From: Streptosporangium pseudovulgare
Lineage (GTDB): Bacteria > Actinomycetota > Actinomycetes > Streptosporangiales > Streptosporangiaceae
DNA length: 64,000 nt
NCBI RefSeq assembly: GCF_014648055.1
Contig: NZ_BMQJ01000001.1
Span: forward strand, 372,001-436,000
Direction: 5' to 3'
The notes below the pieces were generated by a model, which had not been told where the DNA came from, did not search any database, and saw only the letters and a list, made by a program, of their open reading frames with translations. Positions 52,756 to 60,812 of this stretch are shown here, in pieces; the first letter of the stretch is position 1; the number at the start of each line of letters is the position of its first letter. Position numbers and translations under genes: made by a program.

Positions 52756-54816
52756 CTACTCGGACCCGGCGGCGCGGTCCCGCCGGTTGAGCTTGGCGAG
52801 GTAGTCGTTGTAGGCGTCCAGCTCGGTGTCGCCGGTGCCGCCGGTGCGGGCCGCCACCGCGTCGGCCCGGCGGTCGTTGCGGCGGGCCTTGCGGTCGTCG
52901 TCGCGCCACCACTGGAAGCCCAGCGTGAGCAGCACGAGCAGCGTCGGGATCTCACCGAAGCCCCAGGTGATGGCGCCGCCCGTCTGCTGGTCCACCAGGG
53001 CGGAGGTGCCCCAGGCTCGGCCGAGCTGCTCGTACCACTCCGGGGCGAGGACGGTGCCCATGCTCATCAGCGCGATGCCGAAGAAGGCGTGGAAGGGCAT
53101 CGTGACGAACAGCAGGAGCAGCTTGGCGTAGTGCGGCAGCCGGTGCGGCGCCGGGTCCACCCCGATGATCACCCAGAAGAACAGGGAGCCGCTGATCAGG
53201 AAGTGCAGCGTCATCGCGATGTGGCCGAGGTGCTCCTCCATCGCGGCGGGGAACAGCGGGGTGAAGTACAGGGCGTAGAACGACGCGATGAAGATCACCG
53301 TGGCGATCGCCGGGTGGGCCACGAAGCGGACGAACCTGCTGTGCAGGATCGTGGTCAGCCACTCGCGGGGGCCGCGGTCGCCGCGCCGGGCGGCGGGCTT
53401 GAGCGCGCGCAGCGCCAGCGTCACGGGGGCGCCCAGCACCAGCAGGATCGGCACCAGCATGGACAGCGTCATGTGCTCGGCCATGTGGGCGCTGAACAGC
53501 ACCTTGGCGTAGCGGGCCACGCCGCTCTGGGTGGAGAGCACCAGGATCAGCACGCCGAGGAACCAGGAGACGGTACGCCCCCAGGGCCAGGAGTCGCCGC
53601 GCCGCCGGAGCCGTACGACCCCGGCGAGGTAGAGGCCGCCGAGGGCGGCCGCCACGGTGGCGAAGAACAGGTCGAACCACCACAGCGTGACCAGGTTGGC
53701 CACGGAGATCTCCGGCGGCATCGTGAAGCCGAGCGCCTCGAAGGCGCGGTCCACCGGCAGGATCGCGGGGGGCGGCGCGGTACGGCCCAGCGCGACCGCC
53801 AGCCCGACCGTCGCGAACATGACGAGAAGCTCGACGGAGGCGAACCGGGCGAACCCGCCGCGCCCGCCGCCGGCGAGCCCGGGGACGGTGCGCTTGCGGT
53901 GCCACCACCCGAAGACGCCGAGCAGCGCGAACGCCACGGTCTTGGCGACCAGCAGCAGGCCGTAGGCGGAGGTGAAGACCTCCGAGACCGAGGTGAGCCG
54001 CGCGATGACGCTGAACAGGCCGGACAGGCCCACCACGACGTAGCACCACAGCGCCATCGCCGAGAACCTGGCCGCGGCGACCTCCAGCTGCGGCTGCCGC
54101 CGCAGCGCGTGCACGCACAGAGCGGCGAGCCCGCCCACCCACAGGGCGAGGGCCAGCAGGTGGAGCGCCACGCCGGTGGTGGCCAGGTCGTGGTTGGGCG
54201 AGGAGGCGGAGTGGCCGGTCAGCGCGGGCGGCAGCATCGTCACCAGGGCGAGGGCCAGCAGCCCCGCGGCGGTGCCGACGGTGATCGCCCCCCGGGCGAA
54301 CAGCGCGATCGCCACCCCGAACAGCACGACCAGGGTCAGGGAGATGCCCTGGGACACCTGGCTGGCGAAGCTGGTGAGCTCGTCGCCGCCGAGCACGTCG
54401 GCGACGGGCAGGCCCAGCACCTCCGACAGGGTGAACACCATCGTCGCGGCCGCCGCGCCGGCCCACACGAGCGCCGACCACGACGCGGCCCTGACGTAGC
54501 CGAGGGCCGACTTGCCGAGCAGGCCCTTGTCGACCGGGAAGAAGAAGGCGGCGGCCAGCAGCGTGCCCACGGTGACCACGCCCGCGGCGTCCATCGTGAG
54601 CTTGGCCAGCGGCAGGCCCCACCGGGTCACCGTGCCCTCGTCGGGCAGGCCGGGGATGATGCGCGGGGTCGCCGCGCCGCCGGCGAACATGGCGATCACC
54701 AGCGCGACGAGGGCCGCTCCGGCGACGGCGAGCGCCAGCCACACCGCCCGGGCGGTCCACCCCCGCCCGTCCGGCACGTCCGGTACGGCCCGCGCGGACT
54801 CCTCCCGGGTGCTCAC
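52756..54816 (-). CDS. CopD-CtaG fusion membrane protein
   Basis: A 686-residue membrane protein fusing two copper-related domains. The N-terminal half (about 20-340) is a CopD-like copper import/resistance domain (HLLALALWVGGLAALCVHALRR). The C-terminal half (about 400-640) is CtaG-type cytochrome c oxidase assembly domain (SAHMAEHMTLSMLVPILLVLGAPVTLALRA, MTLHFLISGSLFFWVIIGVDPAPHRLPHYAKL). Such fusions occur in actinobacteria and probably supply copper to oxidase Cu-B. GTG 54816 overlaps the copC stop (GTGA), so it is translated with CopC. Confidence 0.9.
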   Translation of the reverse strand: MSTREESARAVPDVPDGRGWTARAVWLALAVAGAALVALVIAMFAGGAATPRIIPGLPDEGTVTRWGLPLAKLTMDAAGVVTVGTLLAAAFFFPVDKGLLGKSALGYVRAASWSALVWAGAAAATMVFTLSEVLGLPVADVLGGDELTSFASQVSQGISLTLVVLFGVAIALFARGAITVGTAAGLLALALVTMLPPALTGHSASSPNHDLATTGVALHLLALALWVGGLAALCVHALRRQPQLEVAAARFSAMALWCYVVVGLSGLFSVIARLTSVSEVFTSAYGLLLVAKTVAFALLGVFGWWHRKRTVPGLAGGGRGGFARFASVELLVMFATVGLAVALGRTAPPPAILPVDRAFEALGFTMPPEISVANLVTLWWFDLFFATVAAALGGLYLAGVVRLRRRGDSWPWGRTVSWFLGVLILVLSTQSGVARYAKVLFSAHMAEHMTLSMLVPILLVLGAPVTLALRALKPAARRGDRGPREWLTTILHSRFVRFVAHPAIATVIFIASFYALYFTPLFPAAMEEHLGHIAMTLHFLISGSLFFWVIIGVDPAPHRLPHYAKLLLLFVTMPFHAFFGIALMSMGTVLAPEWYEQLGRAWGTSALVDQQTGGAITWGFGEIPTLLVLLTLGFQWWRDDDRKARRNDRRADAVAARTGGTGDTELDAYNDYLAKLNRRDRAAGSE

Positions 54817-55445
54817 GTCTGCTTCCGGCCCTTTCCTCGCAGGCTGAAGAACATGCCGATGCCGATGCCGGCCAGGCCGCCGACGATCAGCCACAGCCAG
54901 CCGGGCATCCCGCCCGAGGAGGCCGGCTCACCGGCCGCCGCCGGGGTCTGCGCCGGGGTCTGCGCCGCGTCCGTGGCGCCGGCGGTCTCCCCGGAGGCTC
55001 CCGGGCCGGAGACGGCCGGGGGCGTGGAGGCGGCCGGGGACGGCGACGCCTCGGCGGTGGCCGGGGCGGAGGGCGAGGGCGATCCCTCCAGCGTGAAGGG
55101 GATCTCCCCCTCGATCGGGTGACCGTCGGAGGAGACGACCCGGTAGGCGATGACGTAGCGGCCCGGCGGGAGGTCCGCCTTGACCTTCTGCGTCACCGTC
55201 GGGCCGTCGGCGACCGGCTTGCCGTCCTGGTGGGCGGCGTCGTCCGGGCCCCGGACGACCACGGCCGGGAAACGCACCGAGGCGGTGAACGTCAGCTTCA
55301 CCTCGTCGAGGCTCTCGACCTTGGCGTCCTTGGCGGGCGAGCTGCTCTTGAGGGCGTCGTGGGCGAGGGCCGGCGAGGCGAACGCCGTGCCGAGTACGAG
55401 AGCGGCGAGGAGCGCGAGCACAGCCGCGACTGGGGAAGTCTTCAT
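54813..55445 (-). CDS. copC: CopC copper-binding protein with C-terminal anchor
   Basis: A 210-residue exported protein. The signal peptide ends ALA before His29, the N-terminal Cu(II) ligand of mature CopC. The domain (HDALKSSSPAKDAKVESLDEVKLTF ... VVSSDGHPIEGEIPFTLEG) is complete; a Pro/Ala/Thr/Ser linker of about 50 residues leads to a membrane helix (WLWLIVGGLAGIGIGMFF) and basic tail. It likely hands copper to the CopD-CtaG protein. A 22-bp palindrome lies upstream at 55498-55519. Confidence 0.92.
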   Translation of the reverse strand: MKTSPVAAVLALLAALVLGTAFASPALAHDALKSSSPAKDAKVESLDEVKLTFTASVRFPAVVVRGPDDAAHQDGKPVADGPTVTQKVKADLPPGRYVIAYRVVSSDGHPIEGEIPFTLEGSPSPSAPATAEASPSPAASTPPAVSGPGASGETAGATDAAQTPAQTPAAAGEPASSGGMPGWLWLIVGGLAGIGIGMFFSLRGKGRKQT

Positions 55446-55497
55446 GGCGTTTCCCAGGCTACCGACGCCACCGAGCGGTCCCGAAGTCCCCGCCCCG

Positions 55498-55519
55498 GTC
55501 CCACGGCGCGCCGTGGGAC
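55498..55519. promoter_or_regulatory. 22-bp perfect palindrome upstream of copC
   Basis: GTCCCACGGCG followed at once by its inverse complement. Lying 53-74 bp before copC, it could be an operator for a copper-responsive or other repressor; an RNA hairpin is the alternative. The identity of any binding protein is unknown. Confidence 0.55.
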
Positions 55520-55592
55520 GCCGTAGGACCGAGGGGACAGGGCGGGACAGTGTGAGGGCTGAGGTGCCGTGTCCTCCATAGGCACCGGCGGC

Positions 55593-56885
55593 CTACAGGT
55601 CGACGCAGGCCAGCGCCCGCCGGTAGGCGTCGGCCCCGCGCTTGGGCTCGTCGATCCGCTCCAGGACCTGCGCGGCGGTCAGCCAGAGGTGGGCGGTCTG
55701 CCGGGTGGGCGGCGCGTCCTCCAGCAGTCGGGACACCGCCGACAGCTCTCTCACGGCCTCCTCGTGCCTGCCGAGTTCGGCCATCACCTCCCCGGCCAGC
55801 AGGTGAGCCTCCGCCCGCAGGTCCTTGGGCATGTCGTCGCTCATGTTGAGCACGCTGCGGATGTGCCGATCGGCCTGCTCGATGTTGCCCAGCATCAGCT
55901 CTGCTCGGGCCAGGTGCTGGGCGCACATCATCTTGTCTGTCGCGTTGGCGGAGCTTTCCTGGAGAGCCACCTCCACCCGGGTCAGCATGTCGCGGCACGT
56001 CGCAGCGTCGGAAGGTTGAGCGATCAGACGGATATGCGCGTAGTCGTAACGCAGCTTGGCCACACCGTACGGCGTGCCGTTCTCGGAATAGATCGCGAGG
56101 GCCCGGTCCGCCAGCGTGATGGCTTCACTGAAACGACCGGTCTCCACAGCAATGATCGCTTCCGCCCAGAGCGCCAGGACCAGAGCACGCGGGGTGTCGA
56201 CCAATTCCGCCGCAGCGAGCAGCTCGGCACCGAACTGATGCGCCCGGAGAAGGTCTCCACGTTCGGCATAGGCCGCCAGCAGGGCCGTGCCGAGTTCGAT
56301 CAGCCCTTCGGTCCAGATGGGTCGGACGGCTCCGCCCAGGATGTCCTCGGCGGTCTGTACGGCTTGTGTCAGGTCACCGTGCTCGCGGTAGCAGCGGGTG
56401 AGTGCGATGGCGACCTCGATGTGCCGCTCGGGGGTCATCTCAGCCGAGGCGTTCCTACGCAGCCCGTTGAGGAGGTCGATCGCTCTCTCCAGATCACCGC
56501 AGGCCTCGGTGGCCAGCGCGAGGCCGTACTCGGCGTTCTGCCTCTGGTGGGGTAGGCTCGCGAGACCGCCGCCGTTGAGCAGTTCGGAGTAACGCGTGTG
56601 CGCCTCGGCGACCTCACCATTGTCCAAGGCCAGCTTGGCGTAGCTCAGCCCAAGCTCGATCTCTTCCATCTGCTCGGCCGTCACGCCGTTGACGAGATAG
56701 GTGAGGGAGCAGCCGAGCTTCTCCGCCAGAAGCTCCAGGACTGCGGGGGTCGGGGTGCGCTTGCCGCTCTCAATGAGAGAGACATAACTATCCGACAATT
56801 CCGGATGAGCGAGCTGGGCCTGAGAAAAACCACGCTGACGGCGCACCGCTTTAATGCGCTGCCCCACCGAGTCTTGACCAGTCAC
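55593..56885 (-). CDS. XRE-family regulator with TPR domain (RRNPP-like)
   Basis: A 430-residue regulator. Residues 5-65 are a lambda-repressor-like HTH (VGQRIKAVRRQRGFSQAQLAHPELSDSYVSLIESGKRTPTPAVLELLAEKLGC, recognition helix SDSYVSLIESG). The remainder is all-helical with TPR-like repeats (for example YSELLNGGG, LERAIDLLNGL, DLTQAVQTAEDIL, RFSEAITLADRALAIYSENG, MLGNIEQADRHIRSVL), the layout of peptide-sensing RRNPP regulators such as PlcR and Rgg. GTG 56885 follows AAGGGG by four bases. It is divergent from a tiny secreted-peptide gene, with 56 bp and a 17-bp palindrome between, so the peptide is its likely ligand. Confidence 0.88.
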   Translation of the reverse strand: MTGQDSVGQRIKAVRRQRGFSQAQLAHPELSDSYVSLIESGKRTPTPAVLELLAEKLGCSLTYLVNGVTAEQMEEIELGLSYAKLALDNGEVAEAHTRYSELLNGGGLASLPHQRQNAEYGLALATEACGDLERAIDLLNGLRRNASAEMTPERHIEVAIALTRCYREHGDLTQAVQTAEDILGGAVRPIWTEGLIELGTALLAAYAERGDLLRAHQFGAELLAAAELVDTPRALVLALWAEAIIAVETGRFSEAITLADRALAIYSENGTPYGVAKLRYDYAHIRLIAQPSDAATCRDMLTRVEVALQESSANATDKMMCAQHLARAELMLGNIEQADRHIRSVLNMSDDMPKDLRAEAHLLAGEVMAELGRHEEAVRELSAVSRLLEDAPPTRQTAHLWLTAAQVLERIDEPKRGADAYRRALACVDL

Positions 56886-56905
56886 GTTACCCCTTGAAAA
56901 ATATC

Positions 56906-56922
56906 GGTTGAGCAGCAGAACC
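56906..56922. promoter_or_regulatory. 17-bp palindrome between the XRE-TPR and peptide genes
   Basis: GGTTgaGCaGCagAACC: 12 of 16 arm positions match about a central base. Midway between the divergent starts (20 bp from each side), it is a natural operator for the XRE-TPR protein. Confidence 0.55.
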
Positions 56923-56941
56923 CATGACAGGAGCCTCCCCC

Positions 56942-57085
56942 GTGCGCCGACGCCTCACCTTGTCTGCCCTCGCCATGCTCTTCGCGGCCGCATTCGCCGC
57001 CACAGGCAATGTTACGGCCGCGAGTGCCGAATCGTCTGCCCCTGAGTCCGTGAGTCACCAGTACGGCTGGGGCTGGCCTGGCTGA
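56942..57085 (+). CDS. Small secreted peptide precursor, putative pheromone
   Basis: A 47-residue precursor. A basic N-terminus (MRRRLT) and hydrophobic core (SALAMLFAAAFAA) form a signal peptide, with an AxA site (A27-S-A29). Predicted mature part is residues 30-47, ESSAPESVSHQYGWGWPG, acidic then aromatic/Gly-rich. CAGGAG eight bases before GTG 56942 supports translation; an ATG at 56924 would extend it by six residues. It is divergent from the XRE-TPR regulator. Secreted aromatic peptides activate Rgg/PlcR-type receptors in Firmicutes; a similar role is inferred. It is the most novel small gene of the window. Confidence 0.72.
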   Translation: MRRRLTLSALAMLFAAAFAATGNVTAASAESSAPESVSHQYGWGWPG

Positions 57086-57923
57086 GACCCGCCTCTCGGG
57101 CAGACCGAGACAGCGCCGATCGGCTTCCACCCCGACACCTGGGGCTATGGACGACATCCCCGGGGCGAACAGGCGCTCCATACGCCTCGCGGCTCCCCAC
57201 CGTGAGCGCATGGAGCGCCTGCGTCGTTCAACCGTAGGGCGGGCGGGTGTTGAGGATCGCCATCAGGCCACACTCGGCGAGCACAAGAACAGGCGGCCGC
57301 ACTCCACAACAATCCATACGGAAAAACCACATCCTTCTCCGGCCTTCCCGACGGCACCCAGAAAAGATCTTCCTTCCCCACGAAAAACCAGAGACGAGCA
57401 ACCCGGATTATTCAAACGAAAAAGAAGCCATAACGATAAACAATAAATTGACTATTTAATTGAATGTGAGTTTTTCTCCGGAGCCGCACAGGCCGGGAGG
57501 CCCGAAATTTTGGCGAGGACCTTCATCTCGTCTTCGTCTCGCCTTCAGGATCGCCTTCCGTCGCGGACGGATCCGCCTCCCGGCCAAGGTCGGGGCGGCA
57601 TCTGCGCCACCACAAAGCGTAACCGCGAAGAGGAGGGGAGCGTTCCGTCACTCGAACACCGGCCCTCGGCGCCGAACAACCCCGCCACCCGCGCCCTCGA
57701 ACCAACGCCGGCCCTCCAGCCGCCCGGGCGAGACCGGCTCGGCAACTTTAGTACACCGGCCGGTAACATCATGCAAGTAAAACAAGAATATACTAGAAAT
57801 ATATTACGAACAGCAATAGAGATGCCCTAACATCTTGATCGGTGAGCTGAATGCCATCAAGCTGGATGAATTCGTTGGAGACGTCCGGGAACCCTGGGCG
57901 CACTTGACCATGGGACTCAACGA
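57086..57923. other. 838-bp AT-rich intergenic region
   Basis: Between the peptide gene and the SARP gene. Two low-GC patches (about 57300-57480 and 57740-57835) flank a GC-rich middle. Open frames at 57147-57446 and 57460-57780 lack ribosome sites and normal codon bias. No tRNA or insertion sequence seen. It contains the promoter-like element at 57789-57805 and a possible short frame ending at 57927. Its composition hints at acquired DNA or a large regulatory region. Confidence 0.6.
57787..57805 (+). promoter_or_regulatory. promoter/operator candidate of the AfsR-like gene
   Basis: Inverted repeat AATATA-ctagaaa-TATATT (57787-57805) overlaps a good -10 hexamer TATACT (57789-57794). No convincing -35. 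Transcription from about 57801 would leave a leader of about 120 bases. Confidence 0.4.
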
Positions 57924-57927
57924 ATGA
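57835..57927 (+). other. possible 30-codon upstream frame overlapping the SARP start
   Basis: From TTG 57835 the frame reads LIGELNAIKLDEFVGDVREP and on to a TGA that overlaps the SARP ATG (ATGA), the arrangement of coupled genes. There is no ribosome site and GC at third positions is moderate. It may be a leader peptide, the 3' remnant of a lost gene, or chance. Confidence 0.3.
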
Positions 57928-60812
57928 CATTTCTGATGCTCGGCGGTCTGGAGGTTCGCAGCGACAGGGGGCAGATCATCCCGATCCCCCGCCTGAAACA
58001 GCGCCAGCTCCTCGTGGCGCTCCTCCTCAAGGCCAACACCCCGGCATCCTTCGAGTACCTGACGGACGCGCTCTGGGGCGACGACCCCCCGGCCTCTGCC
58101 GAGCAGAACCTCAAGACGTACGTCCACACGCTGCGGCGGCTCCTCTCCCCCGACGCCCCCCGCTCGGCCCCGATCGAGACCCAGGCGAACACCTATCTCG
58201 TCACCCTCGGCGAGGATGATCTCGACCTGCTGGCCTTCCGCGAGCACGTCCGCCGGGGAAGGCGCGCCACCCAGGGCCACCGGGCGGAGGCCGCTCACCA
58301 CCACTACCAGCGGGCCCTCGACCTGTGGCGGGGTGATCCCTTCCCGAATGCCAGGGGAACCCGGGTCCTGAACGACGCGGCGGCCGGCCTGGGGGAGGAG
58401 CGTCTCGCCGCGCTGGAGGAGTTCTCGGAGATCCGGCTCGACCTGAAAAGATACGCGGAGGCGGTGCCGGACCTGCGCGCCGCGGCCGGCGCCAACCCGA
58501 CGCGGGAGCGGCTCTGGGGGCAGCTCATGCTCGCCCTGCACGGAGCAGGGGATCGCGCCGCCGCCCTCCACGCCTATGAGCGGCTGGCGAAGGCCGTCAT
58601 GGAGAGGACCGGGCTGGAGCCCTCCCCCACGCTCCGGGACCTCCACCGCCGGATCATCTCCTCCACCGAGGTCACCCGCCCGGCCTCTCCCGGACCGGAG
58701 CGTTCCACGGGGATCTCCGTGACCGCCGGGACCGTTCCGGTCCCCCACCAGTTGCCGCGCGACCCGGGCGGCTTCGTCGGCCGCGCCGAGGAACTGGTCC
58801 AGCTCAGGTCGTTGCTCTCCCCCTGGGACGGCGGGCGGCCCCACCACGTCGTCGCGATCACCGGGCCACCGGGGGCGGGCAAGTCCGCCCTGGCCATCCG
58901 GGCCGCGCACGCGGTCCGCGACCACTTCCCGGACGGGCAGCTCTACGCGAACCTGCACGGCGCGACTCCCGGCCTGCGACCGCTGGAACCCCTGGAGGTG
59001 CTCGGCAGGTTCCTGCGGGCCCTGGGGGTGGCCCCGCAGGCCGTGCCCACCGACGTCGACGAGGCCGCCGCGCTGTGGCGGAGCCTGCTCGACGGCAGGA
59101 ACGTCCTCGTCGTGCTGGACGACGCCGTCGATCTCCCCCAGGTCCGCCCCCTGCTCTCGGTGCCGGAGGGCAACACCGTCCTGGTGAACAGCCGCCGGAC
59201 CTTCGCCCTGGTCGACGACTGCGTCCACGTGCCGATCGGCCGGCTGCGGCAGGTGGAGGCGACCGCCATGCTGGCCAAGCTGACGGGCGCCGAGCGGACC
59301 GGGCGGGACCCGGAGGCCACGGAACGCCTGGTCGAACTGTGCGGCGGCCTGCCGCTGGCCGTGGCCGTCGCCGGGGCCCGGCTGGCGAACCGGCCCCGGT
59401 GGGAGGTCACCGACCTGGTGGAGCGGCTCCAGGACGAGCGGAGGCGGCTGCGGGAGCTGGAGGCGGGCGACATCGCGGTGCGGTCGAGCCTGGGGGTCAG
59501 CTACGACCTGCTCGCCGGAAGCGCCGACCCCCTCGACCGCGAGGCCGCCCGCGCGCTGCGCGCGCTGGGGGTGCTGCGGGTGCCCGACGTGACACCGCAC
59601 GTCGTCGGCGCCCTCCTGGACGTCCCCGCCGACGAGGCCGAACGCGCCCTGGAACGGCTGGCCGACGGTCACCTCGTGGAGACCGACGGGGTGGGGAGAT
59701 ATCGACTGCACGACCTGGTGCGGCTGTTCGCTAGCGAGCAGGCGCTTCGGGAGGACAGCGAGACTGATCGTGACATCAAGCTGAGCCGGGCGCTGAGCTT
59801 CTACATCTCGACTGCCCACTCGGCGACGGAAATCATGCAATATCCCCGCATAGAATCAGCGGGAATCTCCGTGGACGCCGCTCCCCTCCCTCTTACCTCC
59901 AAGGACGAGGCTCAGGAGTGGTTGGAACGAGAGCGGGCCAGTCTCCTGTCCGCCGCGTCGCAGGCCATGGCCGCCATGGAGGAGCGGACGATCCGCCTCG
60001 GCGTCACCTTGGCCTTCACGCTCTACTGGTCTCTCCACTACTCCGGAGCCGGCTCAGATCTTCTTCTGATCAGCCATCAGACTCTTGAGGCGGGGCGGCG
60101 GCTGTGCGACCTCGGCATCGAGGCCAAGGCGCACAACTACGTAGGGGTCGCCCTGGACATGAACAACCGCTCCGGGGAGGCCGTGCCCCATATCCAGCGA
60201 CAACTGGAACTCTGCCGGGAACTGTCCGATCCGCACGGCGAGCAGAAGGCCCTCGGCAGCCTGGCGGTGATCTACAGCTACCAGGAACGCTACGAGGAGA
60301 TGCTCCACTGCGCCGAGGAGCAGCTGAGAGTGTCCAACGCGATCGGTCACCGGTCAGGGGAACACTACGCGATGGCCTACATCGGGCTGGCGCACCGTCG
60401 GCTGGGCCGGCTGGACCAGGCGCTGGCCGTCCTGAACGACGCCCTTGACAAGATTCACGAAGATGATGACAACCGCCCCTACCACGAAGCCATCGTGCTG
60501 GAAAAGCTCGGGGAGGTCCACGTCGACCGGGGGGACCCCGCCTCAGCCAAGACCTGTTACGAGAACGCACTGACCTGTGTGCGCGCCGTGAAAGCCAGCA
60601 TCGCCGAGCCCTACCTGCTGCTCGGTCTGGCCCGTGCCTCGCGTCTCCTCGGTGAGATCGACGAGGCCGCGGGTCACCTGGCGCAATCGGCCGCCGGCGT
60701 ACGAGAGATGGGAATCAAGGACCTGGACGGGCAACTGGCCGAGGAGGAGGCCGCGTTGCGGGAGGCGCGTGGTGAGGAGGCGGCCCCCGTCCGCCGGGTC
60801 ATGACGCCCTGA
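57924..60812 (+). CDS. AfsR/SARP-family regulator with NB-ARC and TPR domains
   Basis: A 962-residue transcriptional activator. SARP winged helix (about 1-90: LGGLEVRSDRGQIIPIPRLKQRQLLVALLL, ALWGDDPPASAEQNLKTYVHTLRRLL), activator domain (95-250), NB-ARC/STAND ATPase with P-loop VAITGPPGAGKSALA (about 310-324) and Walker B-like NVLVVLDDAVD, winged helix (YRLHDLVRLFA), then C-terminal TPRs (700-950). Such proteins switch on antibiotic or other secondary metabolite genes after ligand or partner binding. The target genes are not next to it. ATG 57924 overlaps a short upstream frame. Its 3' end overlaps the convergent pucR gene by 14 bases. Confidence 0.93.
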   Translation: MTFLMLGGLEVRSDRGQIIPIPRLKQRQLLVALLLKANTPASFEYLTDALWGDDPPASAEQNLKTYVHTLRRLLSPDAPRSAPIETQANTYLVTLGEDDLDLLAFREHVRRGRRATQGHRAEAAHHHYQRALDLWRGDPFPNARGTRVLNDAAAGLGEERLAALEEFSEIRLDLKRYAEAVPDLRAAAGANPTRERLWGQLMLALHGAGDRAAALHAYERLAKAVMERTGLEPSPTLRDLHRRIISSTEVTRPASPGPERSTGISVTAGTVPVPHQLPRDPGGFVGRAEELVQLRSLLSPWDGGRPHHVVAITGPPGAGKSALAIRAAHAVRDHFPDGQLYANLHGATPGLRPLEPLEVLGRFLRALGVAPQAVPTDVDEAAALWRSLLDGRNVLVVLDDAVDLPQVRPLLSVPEGNTVLVNSRRTFALVDDCVHVPIGRLRQVEATAMLAKLTGAERTGRDPEATERLVELCGGLPLAVAVAGARLANRPRWEVTDLVERLQDERRRLRELEAGDIAVRSSLGVSYDLLAGSADPLDREAARALRALGVLRVPDVTPHVVGALLDVPADEAERALERLADGHLVETDGVGRYRLHDLVRLFASEQALREDSETDRDIKLSRALSFYISTAHSATEIMQYPRIESAGISVDAAPLPLTSKDEAQEWLERERASLLSAASQAMAAMEERTIRLGVTLAFTLYWSLHYSGAGSDLLLISHQTLEAGRRLCDLGIEAKAHNYVGVALDMNNRSGEAVPHIQRQLELCRELSDPHGEQKALGSLAVIYSYQERYEEMLHCAEEQLRVSNAIGHRSGEHYAMAYIGLAHRRLGRLDQALAVLNDALDKIHEDDDNRPYHEAIVLEKLGEVHVDRGDPASAKTCYENALTCVRAVKASIAEPYLLLGLARASRLLGEIDEAAGHLAQSAAGVREMGIKDLDGQLAEEEAALREARGEEAAPVRRVMTP

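Noticed and set aside
57147..57446. 99-codon frame in the AT-rich gap
   Set aside because: No ribosome site, His/Arg/Thr-rich product without recognisable fold, atypical codon use. A second frame at 57460-57780 fails for the same reasons.
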